NCBI RefSeq assembly: GCF_026309355.1
Contig: NZ_JAPJZK010000001.1
Span: 124,001 to 188,000 of the forward strand
Reading direction: 5' to 3'
Source of the DNA: Spartinivicinus marinus
GTDB lineage: Bacteria; Pseudomonadota; Gammaproteobacteria; Pseudomonadales; Zooshikellaceae
DNA: 64,000 nt
A model generated the notes under the pieces. The model was not told where the DNA came from. It made no database searches and saw only the letters and a list, made by a program, of their open reading frames with translations. The position numbers were made by a program, and so were the translations under genes. Of the stretch, positions 20,706 through 29,083 are shown piece by piece (position 1 is the stretch's first letter; each line of letters starts with the position of its first letter).

Positions 20706-21320
20706 TTAACTAATTTCAATCGTTTGAGTGGCCACCTGATCTAGCTCCTTTGGATGATGAGTAACCATTAGCACAGTTAAATTATATTGTTTTCGCATTG
20801 TATCGGTTAAAGCTATACAGTCTTCTCTGAGCTTTTTATCCAAAGCACTGAATGGTTCGTCCAACAATAGAATTGGTTTTTTATGAATAATCGCTCTTGC
20901 TAAAGCCGCTCTTTGTTGCTGGCCACCTGATAACTGTGGTGGTAATTTATCTAGTTGATCAACTATTCCTAACTGCAAACAAAGTTGCTGCAGCTGCTGT
21001 TTTTCTGCCTCATTTAATCTAGCTGAAGGCCTTACACCTAAGGCAATATTTGTATAAACAGATAAATGGGTAAATAGATTATCCTGTTGAAACATCATCG
21101 ACACTGGTCGACTTTCTGGCTTCTGATAGGTAAATGACTGCCCTTGCCAGCTGACTTCCCCTGCCACTATGTGATTAAAGCCTGCAATGGTTTCTAACAG
21201 GGTGGTTTTTCCTACGCCACTTGGCCCTACTATACGGCAAAAAGCACCTTTATTAACCTGGCTATTATAGGTAAATAGGTTATCGCCTTGTTTGACTTGC
21301 ACACTTAATAACTCAAGCAT
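20706..21320 (-). CDS. thiQ: thiamine ABC transporter ATP-binding protein
   Basis: This is the ATPase of the thiamine/TPP importer. It has Walker A GPSGVGKTT (residues about 32-40), the signature LSGGQQQRAALARA, Walker B ILLLDEPFSALD and the switch histidine in VTHHPKE. I start it at the ATG at 21320 (MLELLSV), which overlaps the thiP stop by 8 bp; an upstream in-frame ATG lies deeper inside thiP. The length of 204 residues is slightly short but usual for ThiQ. It is the last gene of the riboswitch-controlled thiB-thiP-thiQ operon. Confidence 0.92.
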   Translation of the reverse strand: MLELLSVQVKQGDNLFTYNSQVNKGAFCRIVGPSGVGKTTLLETIAGFNHIVAGEVSWQGQSFTYQKPESRPVSMMFQQDNLFTHLSVYTNIALGVRPSARLNEAEKQQLQQLCLQLGIVDQLDKLPPQLSGGQQQRAALARAIIHKKPILLLDEPFSALDKKLREDCIALTDTMRKQYNLTVLMVTHHPKELDQVATQTIEIS

Positions 21321-22905
21321 TCTGTCGCCTAAACAGCTTCTCAATTAAATAAAAACAAATAAAGCAACTGATTAATAATACTACAGATAATACAGCAGCT
21401 TGTGGATACTGATAATTTGCTAAGTATTGATAAACCAACAAGGGTAAAGTAATAAAATCAGGGTCACCGATGAGAGCAACAATTCCCATATCACCAAGAG
21501 AAAGTACAAACGCTAATGCTGCAGCCTGGCCAATAGCGGTTGATAATGCTGGCCATGCCACTACCCACCACCAATGCCAACCTGTGACCCCTAAGTGCAT
21601 TGATAGCTGTTGGTAATGGCTTGCTATTTGAAAAAAAGGCACTTTAATGATTCTAATAGCAAATGGCATTGCCATTAATACATTGATAATAATAACCAGC
21701 CACAAGGTATACTGAAAAACATCACTAAGCTGCCATAGTAAAATAAACCAGCCAGTTGCTAATACAATGGCTGGAAAGTACAAAATATTAGCACTTACCC
21801 CTTCAGCGATAGCCGCTCCGAACTGTCTTCTAATAGGCCTTAAGAGGCTGTTTGCTTTATAGTGACTGGATAGATTAAATAACAGTGCATTGATAACAAG
21901 CGCCATACAGATAGTGAGGAATGATGTACTCACTGCGATAATTAAAGACTTTATTCCCGCATTGATTAACGACAGAGAAAAAACCTTTATGACAGCCTGC
22001 CAATTAATTATTTCTTTTATTAGTGCCATAAAAGGGAGTAATACCCATACCGTTACTGCTATCAACACCGGTATTAGCAACCATTTATCTAATAAACTTG
22101 TCGGCTTTTGATAACTTGATTTTTTAGTTTGTTTTAATGCAGGCTGATAATAAAACAACATTAATGCAATGGGCGCTGTTATTACTAATTGAAGTGTCGC
22201 TAGCAAAACAGCAAAACCAGGTTCATAGTCATAACGCAATGCCTGATAGATAGCCACTTCTAAAGTGGTACTTTGAGGACCGCCCCCCATGGCGAGCACA
22301 ATGGTAAAGCTATTAAAACACAGCAAAAAAATAAGACCCAATAATGGGAATAATTGACTTTTTATTGCATGCCATTCTAACCAATAAAACCGGTAAAAGC
22401 GATTAAACCCTAATTGTTCAGCTACACGCCATTGATTAACTGGAATCTGCTCGATTGCATTAACCAATACCCGAGTCGCAAAAGGGAAATTAATAAAAAC
22501 ATGGCATAATAAAATTCCTGGCAACCCATAAATTGAATGTTCACTGTTGAGCCATTGATTAAGCCAACCAGAACGGCCATAAACAGATACGACTCCAAGC
22601 ACAACGACAATAGTCGGTAATACAAAGCATAAATTAAAAGTGGTTAATAACCCCTGCTTACCTTTAAACTGTCGGCATCCAATCAGCTTAGCAACAGGTA
22701 TTGCACAGAGTAAACTAATAACAGTAGACAATAATGCTTGCTTTAGCGAAAAACCCGTTATATGCAAAAGATAAGGATCCAGTAGCGTTTGCCAATTAAA
22801 CGCTCCCCATCCTTCGCTGGCTAAAGCAACTAATGCCGCTGTAGTGAAGCAAAAAATCAAACTGACAATAATAAAGCCAAACCAGGCGGCTGTTGTAAAT
22901 AACAT
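21313..22905 (-). CDS. thiP: thiamine ABC transporter permease
   Basis: This 530-residue inner-membrane protein has about twelve hydrophobic segments and two binding-protein-dependent permease halves. The EAA-type loops are in the regions around LEVAIYQALRYDYEPGFA and around the GDMGIVALIG segment. The duplicated-permease form and its place between thiB and thiQ identify it as ThiP. It forms the channel for thiamine delivered by ThiB. The 158-bp gap to thiB holds copy B of an intergenic repeat and no gene. Confidence 0.92.
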   Translation of the reverse strand: MLFTTAAWFGFIIVSLIFCFTTAALVALASEGWGAFNWQTLLDPYLLHITGFSLKQALLSTVISLLCAIPVAKLIGCRQFKGKQGLLTTFNLCFVLPTIVVVLGVVSVYGRSGWLNQWLNSEHSIYGLPGILLCHVFINFPFATRVLVNAIEQIPVNQWRVAEQLGFNRFYRFYWLEWHAIKSQLFPLLGLIFLLCFNSFTIVLAMGGGPQSTTLEVAIYQALRYDYEPGFAVLLATLQLVITAPIALMLFYYQPALKQTKKSSYQKPTSLLDKWLLIPVLIAVTVWVLLPFMALIKEIINWQAVIKVFSLSLINAGIKSLIIAVSTSFLTICMALVINALLFNLSSHYKANSLLRPIRRQFGAAIAEGVSANILYFPAIVLATGWFILLWQLSDVFQYTLWLVIIINVLMAMPFAIRIIKVPFFQIASHYQQLSMHLGVTGWHWWWVVAWPALSTAIGQAAALAFVLSLGDMGIVALIGDPDFITLPLLVYQYLANYQYPQAAVLSVVLLISCFICFYLIEKLFRRQNA

Positions 22906-22938
22906 TTATGCTCTTATAGTAGCCATGCGAATGTTTTT

Positions 22939-23019
22939 TTTAGGCGAGACCGTCGAGCGATGAGGCCTCATAAGTATATAAATAACAGGTGATTGGGGTG
23001 AGGAATGACGACAACAATG
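22939..23019. repeat. dispersed intergenic repeat, copy B
   Basis: It is related to copy A at 11466-11550: TTTTAGGCGAGACC, GCGATGA, GGGGTGAGG and a final ACGACAACAATG. It lies inside the thi operon between thiB and thiP, so it is probably transcribed and may act as an RNA hairpin that lowers permease expression. Confidence 0.5.
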
Positions 23020-23063
23020 CACTTGTGACCTAGGGATATAAAGCTCATTCACGAAGGCTATAG

Positions 23064-24050
23064 CTATTTTACTACTGCCTGGCGCCATTGCTTAATCCAC
23101 TGTTTTCTATTTTTAGCTACTTCCTCAGCAGTAAATGGCGTCACCATTTTTGGTTTAATTATATTATTAAACCCTTCTGGTAGAGTGGTTTCCACTACAG
23201 GCAACATCCAGTTATGAGTCGCTATTTGCTGCTGGACATTTGGTGTTAATAAAAACTGTAAAAACTGTTTAGCTAGTATTGCTTGCTGCGTTCCTTTAAT
23301 AATAGCTGCGACTTCTATTTGAGGGTAATGTCCTTCTTTAAACTCCACAGCTTTATAACGGGTATCCTGCTCAGCCACTTCGTGATAGGCCTGAGATGTT
23401 GTATAGCTTAAAACTAAGTCGGCTTCCCCTTTTAAAAACAAACCATACGCCTCAGTCCAGCCTTTGGTCACAGTTACTGTTTTCTGTGTAAGCTGCTGCC
23501 ATTTTGCTGCTACGCTATCTCCATAAATAGCATTCAACCACAACATAAGACCTTGGCCAGGGGTACTGGTACGAGGATCTTGATAAATGATTTTCAATTT
23601 TTTATCAGCAAGTAACTCTGCAAATGACTGTGGGGGCTGTTTTAAGCGTTCTTGATTATAGATAAATGCAAAAAAGCCATAATCATAGGGAACAAACTGC
23701 TGATTTTTCCAGGCCATTGGTAGTGTTAATTTTGAAAGGTCCTGCTGGTGCCCAGCAAAAATACCCAACTTATTTGCTTCAACTAAGAGGTTTTGATCCA
23801 GACCAATGACTACATCTGCTTTGGTTTTAGTTCGTTCAAGTTTTAATCGGTTTAGAATACTAACGCCATCATCCAAGCCAACCCACTTAATCTGACAGTT
23901 GCATTGCTTTTCAAAGCTTGCCTGCAACTTGGGGCCTGGCCCCCACTCAGAAACAAAGGACTGATAGGTGTATACAGTTAAAACATTTGCATTTACAAGA
24001 GAAGTAACACTTAACAGTAATATGAATAACCCTGTTTGTATGGTTTTCAT
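23064..24050 (-). CDS. thiB: periplasmic thiamine-binding protein
   Basis: This 328-residue solute-binding protein has a signal peptide ending at LVNA. The mature part follows the ThiB/TbpA pattern: LTVYTYQSF at the N-terminus, a conserved CNCQIKW segment, VIGLDQNLL and a YDYGFFAFIYN stretch with ligand-contacting aromatic residues. It captures thiamine or its phosphates for ThiPQ. Translation starts at 24050 with GGGGGAG eight bases upstream, and that Shine-Dalgarno sequence has an exact partner further upstream in the leader (24131-24137). First gene of the operon. Confidence 0.93.
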   Translation of the reverse strand: MKTIQTGLFILLLSVTSLVNANVLTVYTYQSFVSEWGPGPKLQASFEKQCNCQIKWVGLDDGVSILNRLKLERTKTKADVVIGLDQNLLVEANKLGIFAGHQQDLSKLTLPMAWKNQQFVPYDYGFFAFIYNQERLKQPPQSFAELLADKKLKIIYQDPRTSTPGQGLMLWLNAIYGDSVAAKWQQLTQKTVTVTKGWTEAYGLFLKGEADLVLSYTTSQAYHEVAEQDTRYKAVEFKEGHYPQIEVAAIIKGTQQAILAKQFLQFLLTPNVQQQIATHNWMLPVVETTLPEGFNNIIKPKMVTPFTAEEVAKNRKQWIKQWRQAVVK

Positions 24051-24130
24051 TCAAACAACTCCCCCAATACCGAATGAGTGGCCACCAATAACAGTAGCCT
24101 TCAGAATACTTATACTTAACTGACCAAACT

Positions 24131-24137
24131 GGGGGAG
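24131..24137 (-). promoter_or_regulatory. anti-Shine-Dalgarno segment of the TPP riboswitch
   Basis: In the thiB leader CTCCCCCA pairs over eight bases with TGGGGGAG, the thiB ribosome-binding site at 24059-24066. It lies between the TPP aptamer and the gene, so it is a good candidate for the sequestering arm that shuts translation when TPP is bound. Confidence 0.6.
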
Positions 24138-24188
24138 ATAAAATTTAAGGAGGTAGCAACTATCAAATAGTCAGGCTATCTTAACCAA

Positions 24189-24263
24189 CTCCCTACGCCA
24201 GCATTATCTGGATCAGGTTTATGGGTATAATCTCAGCCACACTTAACAAGCCCAGCACCCCAA
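24189..24263 (-). ncRNA. TPP riboswitch (thi-box) upstream of thiB
   Basis: On the minus strand the conserved thi-box parts appear in order: GGGGTGC, GGCTGAGAT, then ACCTGATCCAGATAATG, then CTGGCGTAGGGA. This is the standard aptamer that binds thiamine pyrophosphate. It precedes the thiBPQ operon by about 140 bases. No strong terminator is seen in the leader, and the paired CUCCCCCA/UGGGGGAG elements suggest translational control. Confidence 0.93.
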
Positions 24264-24633
24264 CGACGCCCCAATTGTAGCTCATAGCCACTCATGCCTG
24301 CAATCATTGCCCAAAGGGTATGATTGCTATTACACATCTTGCTAAATAAGGCAATAACAGCACTTTTGCAGTAACGAACTTTCTAAAAACATAACTTCAA
24401 GTGTATCACTCTGCTCGCTCACCATGCTTCATATGATATCGCTGCAAAATTTTTGATAACTTCCCTATAGGGTCAATTGTTCCATCCCTTTGTCCAAAAT
24501 AGCTATGTACAGGACAAAATAGTTACATAATATTTTGCTCGCTTATTATTGGTGAAAAAGCAAGATAGATTGGCTCTTTAGGAACGTACTCACCTGCACT
24601 ATGCTCACGTTGATTTTTGTAACTACCAGTGGA
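24264..24633. other. 370-bp gene-free gap between cheR and the thi riboswitch
   Basis: Apart from a hairpin with 8-bp arms (GCAATCAT at 24300-24307 and ATGATTGC at 24320-24327) I see no gene. The thi promoter must lie here, reading left. The frames overlapping this gap and the end of cheR have no coding signals. Confidence 0.5.
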
Positions 24634-25698
24634 TTAGCGATCAGTGGGCTTAGGTTTAGGTTTAAACGTTGAAGGTTGACTTTTAGTGCTTGAGGTTGTT
24701 TTTGAGCTAACACCCGAACGGGACGTTGATGGTCTCGTCGTTGGTGATGTAGCGGCTGTAGATCTAGATGTGGTGGATGAAGTTTTAGCAGATGCCGTTG
24801 AACTACCAAATGTTGAGGATTTAGTAGAGCTTCTGGCAAAAACATCCTCGCCTTTAGATACATACATAATGCCTGGCCGACACTGAACCATCTCATATAA
24901 ATCAGCTAACCCGTTTAAGGCTTCAGATGCACCTAAAAATAAATAGCCTCCAGGCTTCAGTGTTTTATGGATACGAGATAAAATATCTCGTTTAAAGTCA
25001 GCCGAAAAATAAATAAGCACATTACGACAAAAAACCACATCAAATTTACCTAAAGAGGCATAGCTCTCTTGTAAATTCAGCTCTTTAAATTCAATTCTTT
25101 TTTTTATCTCAGGCTTAACTTCCCAACGCTTACCTTGTAGCTCATTAAAATAGCGCTTTAATCTTTCATCTGATAAGCCTCTTCCCAAGGCTAATGAGTC
25201 ATATTCACCTGTACGGCATTCAGCTAACACTTTATTAGACAGGTCAGTCGCTATTATTTGCAAGCCTGCTTTTAACTGACCAAGACTGGTTCGTTCAAAC
25301 TCATCGGTCGCCATACTAATTGAATACGGCTCTTGCCCACTGGAACATGCCGCAGACCAAACTCGCAAACGCTGATTTGGATAGCGTTTGCACAGTTCTG
25401 GCAGGATAGTATTTTTAAATACTTCAAAAGGATAATTATCACGAAACCACAAGGTTTCGTTAGTTGTCATAGCATCAATTACTTTGCCTCGCAAAACATC
25501 ACGAGGATTTCGCTCAATTGTTTTTACCAGCTCCGCAAGGGTATCGATTTTATTGTCATTAAGAATTTTTCTTAGCCGACTTTTGACCAGGTATTCCTTA
25601 TTTTTACCCAATACAATCCCGCATGCTTTTTCAAGAAATTGGCTAAATATATCAAAGTCACTTAACGCTACCTTGGAACTAAGCCCGCTCTGAGTCAA
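24634..25698 (-). CDS. cheR: chemotaxis protein methyltransferase
   Basis: It transfers methyl groups from S-adenosylmethionine to glutamates on chemoreceptors. The N-terminal helical domain (residues about 10-80) and the SAM-binding domain are present: TTNETLWFRD, SAACSSGQEPYS (SAM site), ATDLS and FDVVFCRNVLIYF. The first 285 residues match the family length. The last 65 residues are an added Ser/Thr-rich low-complexity tail ending in a KPKPKP stretch; the tail has no receptor-tethering pentapeptide that I can see. It lies 95 bp downstream of cheV, the arrangement seen beside flagellar genes in Pseudomonas-type genomes. Confidence 0.92.
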   Translation of the reverse strand: MTQSGLSSKVALSDFDIFSQFLEKACGIVLGKNKEYLVKSRLRKILNDNKIDTLAELVKTIERNPRDVLRGKVIDAMTTNETLWFRDNYPFEVFKNTILPELCKRYPNQRLRVWSAACSSGQEPYSISMATDEFERTSLGQLKAGLQIIATDLSNKVLAECRTGEYDSLALGRGLSDERLKRYFNELQGKRWEVKPEIKKRIEFKELNLQESYASLGKFDVVFCRNVLIYFSADFKRDILSRIHKTLKPGGYLFLGASEALNGLADLYEMVQCRPGIMYVSKGEDVFARSSTKSSTFGSSTASAKTSSTTSRSTAATSPTTRPSTSRSGVSSKTTSSTKSQPSTFKPKPKPTDR

Positions 25699-25793
25699 AT
25701 TTATAACTCCACTTTTACCATCAATAAAAAATAACGCACTTTTTAATGTGTGTTGTGTTTATCATTCAATTCGTTGTGCTTCCGATCAAATAG

Positions 25794-26735
25794 TTATCCC
25801 TCCTGCGCTGCTGCCGCATCTTCCAGCCGACCAATAACAGTGCTCGCCAACAAGTCAGGGTTAAATTTAGCAATAAAATCATTAGCGCCCACTTTTTCTA
25901 CCATGGCTCTATTAAAAACCCCACTGAGTGAAGTATGTAGAATAATATAGAGATCTTTCATTCGTGGGTCACTCCTGACTTCAGTTGTCAGGGTATAGCC
26001 ATCCATTTCTGGCATTTCTATATCTGATATCATTAATAGTAATTCATTCGAAATATTCTTTTCTTCATCAGCCATATTTTTCAGAAAGTCTAGAGCCTCT
26101 CGACCATCACTTTTTGCAGTAACGGTTAAGCCCAGCGTTTCAAGACAGCGTTGAACCTGCTTACGCGCAACCGCAGAGTCATCCACAATTAATACATGCT
26201 GAGAAACAGCTTTTTGGGTAATATCTTCTGAAATAACCCCTTCACTGATTTCTTCAGTCATCGGTGACACTTCAGAAAGAATTTTTTCTACATCAATAAT
26301 TTCAACGAGTTTATCGTCTACCTTAGTGACTGCAGTTAAATAGTGGTCTCGCCCTGTACCCTTAGGTGGAGGATGAATTTCTTCCCAGTTCATGTTAACG
26401 ATGCGATCGACCATTCGCACCATAAATCCCTGCACCTTGTTGTTATACTCGGTAATAATAACAAAGCAATTTTCAACGTTATCTAATAAATCATGACCAG
26501 TAGCTAAATTCATATCCAGCAAGGGAATTGTTCCCCCCCGAATATTAGCCACTCCACGTACCACAGGGCTACTTTTCGGCATCAAGGTCATTTTCGGGCA
26601 TTGTAAAACCTCTTTTACCTTAAAGACATTAATGCCATACAACTGTGGACCTGCCAGCCGAAACAATAGGAGTTCCAGCCTGTTCTGCCCCACTAGCTGG
26701 GTTCGCTGATTGACACTGTCTAATACACCGGCCAT
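25794..26735 (-). CDS. cheV: chemotaxis coupling protein with receiver domain
   Basis: The 313-residue protein has a CheW-like domain (residues about 15-165; QLYGINVFKVKEVL and RGGTIPLLDMN) and a response-regulator receiver domain (about 180-305) with the acidic pocket in IVDDSA, the phosphoacceptor aspartate in MISDIEMPEMDG and the late lysine region. It couples receptors to CheA and adapts by phosphorylation. Upstream, where flagellar genes such as flgA would often be found, the prophage begins. Confidence 0.92.
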   Translation of the reverse strand: MAGVLDSVNQRTQLVGQNRLELLLFRLAGPQLYGINVFKVKEVLQCPKMTLMPKSSPVVRGVANIRGGTIPLLDMNLATGHDLLDNVENCFVIITEYNNKVQGFMVRMVDRIVNMNWEEIHPPPKGTGRDHYLTAVTKVDDKLVEIIDVEKILSEVSPMTEEISEGVISEDITQKAVSQHVLIVDDSAVARKQVQRCLETLGLTVTAKSDGREALDFLKNMADEEKNISNELLLMISDIEMPEMDGYTLTTEVRSDPRMKDLYIILHTSLSGVFNRAMVEKVGANDFIAKFNPDLLASTVIGRLEDAAAAQEG

Positions 26736-27066
26736 GTAAAGTTACCTTGCCCCACTACAACATTATTTTCTGCCAGGCATGAGACTTGCCTGACTCTCTA
26801 TAACTTTGACGCTAATGTTTTGGTTAGTGAAATACTTATAGACCATACTCTTAGCTTAGGCGAATCTGGGAATTTGCAAAGTTTTAAAGCGTACTCACTT
26901 AGTCTTTAGACCGCAGAAAACCTGGCTTTTTCAAAAATTCGCCTCATCTCTTCCTTAAGCAACTCAAGTTTTGCTACAACTTTTTTAGCTTTTTTTGCTA
27001 CAAATTTTTTCTCATTCGTCCACTTAAGAAGCCCTTGATACAACTCAACAGCGAAAAGGTGTTCGT
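26736..27066. other. host-prophage junction region
   Basis: This 330-bp gap should hold the cheV promoter and possibly attL. On the minus strand an open frame without ATG ends at 26906 and reads like a coiled-coil C-terminus (EKKFVAKKAKK, then ELLKEEMRRIFEKARF); it runs upstream into the integrase and may be the remains of a gene cut by insertion. No tRNA is found here. The second attachment site is outside the window, so the exact border cannot be set. Confidence 0.4.
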
Positions 27067-28407
27067 ATGAAAAATATAGTACAACGTGGAGGCACTTATC
27101 ATTTCAGAAAAGTTATTCCGCCGGATTTAAGAAAAGTCTTTCGTAAAACAGCTATTACACTTTCATTAAGAACTACATCAAAGCAGCTTGCCCAAGTAAA
27201 GGCCGTAACACTTTTGGGTACTATTAATGCCGCTATTTATGAAATGCGGTGCTATGAAGCAACAAATCAACGAGAAGCTGTGCTGAAGGTACTTGAAGAA
27301 GCTCTGAGCATTCACACGGCAAAAGACAGCCCCCTTTTACAGCCCACCAATATTATTAGACCTGGGGGAATTCCTGAAGCTACACCTGAACCGAATATTG
27401 AAGAGCCAGGTATAACTCTAAAAGAAGCTTATCGGCTCTTTGAAGCTGAAAAAGTTAAAACTGAGTGGGGTATTAAGTCTAGGTCCTGCTATTTGACCTC
27501 ATTTCGTATACTTTTGGATATCATGGGTAACCTGCATGTAAATCAGATTAATAAGGAAGTTGCCCTCTCCTTTGCTCAGTCTCTGTATGAGTACCCACGT
27601 AACCGCCATTTAGGCGCTGGTAAAACGATGACGTGGAAAGAAATGCGAGACAATGGAGCACCTTCAATTTCACCTGTAACAGTTAAAATACACTTTACGC
27701 GTAACAAAGCTTTTTTTGGGTGGCTTGAATCATATGATTATATTTCAGAGAACTACCTAAAAAAATTAACGCCAAAGGGCAAAAAAACACGTCCTATTGG
27801 CAGAGATTCCTTTACCCCTGAAGAAATCCAAAAATTATTTCAGCAAGCCGTATTACCTGAGAAAACAGCCGAAAAATGTTGGCGCTTCTGGATGACAGTA
27901 CTCCTTCTTTATACAGGAGCACGCCGAGATGAAATTGTACAACTTGATGTTGATGACATTAAATTTAATAGTGATTTTTATTATATTGATATTCATGATA
28001 GAGGGGACCATCAATTAAAAACTGAATATTCAGCTCGCGTAATTCCGCTGCATCAGGACATTATCAAAATTGATTTTCTCAAATATTTTGAGTCCCGAAA
28101 AGGTAATAAGAAACTGTTTGATGTAAACCCAACCTTAGGCGCTTTTGGTAGACCGTTAACCAACTGGTTTACCGGCATTAAACGGGAGCTAGGCTTTGCA
28201 GATACTAAGGTATTACACAGTTTAAGGCATACTTTTAGAGATTTCGCAGTCGAAAGTCGGGTTCCTAATGAGCACCTAAAAGCTTTATTAGGACACTCTC
28301 AAGGTGATATGACCCACGGAATTTATGGCTCAGGGTTCAGTTTAAAGCTGCTCAATGAAAGTATGCAACAGATAGACTTTAGTTGCGTGAGAGATATTTT
28401 AATCTAA
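27067..28407 (+). CDS. tyrosine recombinase (site-specific integrase)
   Basis: This 446-residue integrase begins with a DUF6538-type segment (RGGTYHFRKVIPPDLR), then has a SAM-like core-binding domain and a C-terminal catalytic domain. The catalytic residues are visible: Arg in TGARRDE, His-x-x-Arg in HSLRHTF, His in LLGHSQ and Tyr in GIYGSG. Translation starts with AAAGGTG upstream. It is the leftmost phage-type gene, points right, and converges on vapC with a 9-bp overlap. It may excise the prophage, or belong to an older element at the same site, since a second integrase lies 700 bp away. Confidence 0.9.
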   Translation: MKNIVQRGGTYHFRKVIPPDLRKVFRKTAITLSLRTTSKQLAQVKAVTLLGTINAAIYEMRCYEATNQREAVLKVLEEALSIHTAKDSPLLQPTNIIRPGGIPEATPEPNIEEPGITLKEAYRLFEAEKVKTEWGIKSRSCYLTSFRILLDIMGNLHVNQINKEVALSFAQSLYEYPRNRHLGAGKTMTWKEMRDNGAPSISPVTVKIHFTRNKAFFGWLESYDYISENYLKKLTPKGKKTRPIGRDSFTPEEIQKLFQQAVLPEKTAEKCWRFWMTVLLLYTGARRDEIVQLDVDDIKFNSDFYYIDIHDRGDHQLKTEYSARVIPLHQDIIKIDFLKYFESRKGNKKLFDVNPTLGAFGRPLTNWFTGIKRELGFADTKVLHSLRHTFRDFAVESRVPNEHLKALLGHSQGDMTHGIYGSGFSLKLLNESMQQIDFSCVRDILI

Positions 28408-28794
28408 ACGGGACATACCAACAGAGCAGGCTTTTTTATCGAAGGTGTAAACTTTAGCGCAGCCTTCATTAAGGCTTAAAACTGCAATCAAGGCGTCGCT
28501 AAAGTCGCCATTGCCTTCCTGGTATAAGCGCAGGGCTTTACAGGCTTCACGGTGATTCTCAACAACAAACTTTTTAGTCGTTAGTACTGTTGTGATGACT
28601 TCTAGTAGCTCTGCCTTGCCTGCTCCATAAGCACGCTTCAGGACCCAAAAGACCTCAACCAAGGAGATTAACGTAATGTAGCCGGGTACCTGTTCACTTA
28701 GCTTGGTCTCAATTAAGGAAGTCGCAAGCTTGGCCTGCTTTGGGTCATCCTGGGTTATATACCTCACCAATACATTTGTATCTAATCCGAACAT
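28399..28794 (-). CDS. vapC: PIN-domain ribonuclease toxin (VapC-like)
   Basis: The 131-residue protein has the four PIN-domain acidic residues: Asp5 (GLDTNV), Glu47 (LVEVFW), Asp97 and Asp100 (GDFSDAL), with Asp119 nearby. VapC toxins cut tRNA or rRNA and are held in check by the partner antitoxin. Its start overlaps the antitoxin stop by 13 bp, the usual translational coupling. The pair probably stabilises the prophage or element. Confidence 0.88.
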   Translation of the reverse strand: MFGLDTNVLVRYITQDDPKQAKLATSLIETKLSEQVPGYITLISLVEVFWVLKRAYGAGKAELLEVITTVLTTKKFVVENHREACKALRLYQEGNGDFSDALIAVLSLNEGCAKVYTFDKKACSVGMSRLD

Positions 28795-29027
28795 TCATCC
28801 CCCTGAGCGGCTATAGCTTCGTTCATTTCCTCAATTGAAACTGGCTTCTTAGGCTTCTTAATGAGGCCCTTAAGCGCTGTTACATCCTTATTAACGGCTA
28901 CAATCTCGAAGCGTTCATTATTAATCTGAATAAACTCTATTCTATCGCCAGTGTTGAGAGCTAAGGCTTCTCTGACTTCCTTGGGAATTGTTACTTGTCC
29001 CTTGCTGGTTATCGTTGCTGTGCTCAT
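28782..29027 (-). CDS. vapB: AbrB/SpoVT-type antitoxin (VapB-like)
   Basis: I start it at 29027 (MSTATITSKGQVTIPKEVR), preceded by AAGGAAAAG; the frame is open 20 codons further upstream. The first 45 residues form a swapped-hairpin AbrB DNA-binding domain and the acidic C-terminus would bind the toxin. As in other vapBC pairs it should repress its own promoter, which lies in the 57-bp gap to the second integrase. Confidence 0.88.
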   Translation of the reverse strand: MSTATITSKGQVTIPKEVREALALNTGDRIEFIQINNERFEIVAVNKDVTALKGLIKKPKKPVSIEEMNEAIAAQGDECSD

Positions 29028-29083
29028 TGTCTTTTCCTTACTTATATCATTTATCCTTACTTTATGCTTATAGGTAAGATTGG

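Noticed and set aside
22906-23088. 60-residue minus-strand frame between thiP and thiB
   Set aside because: It consists mostly of the intergenic repeat and the end of thiB in another frame, without a start signal.
24546-24896. A 116-residue minus-strand frame rich in His/Pro/Gln
   Set aside because: It overlaps the cheR low-complexity tail in another frame; its composition is what a shifted Ser/Thr repeat gives.
26860-26970. Possible tRNA or tmRNA end as attachment site
   Set aside because: The sequence GGCGAATTTTTG with neighbouring bases does not give a cloverleaf, TPsiC arm or CCA end.
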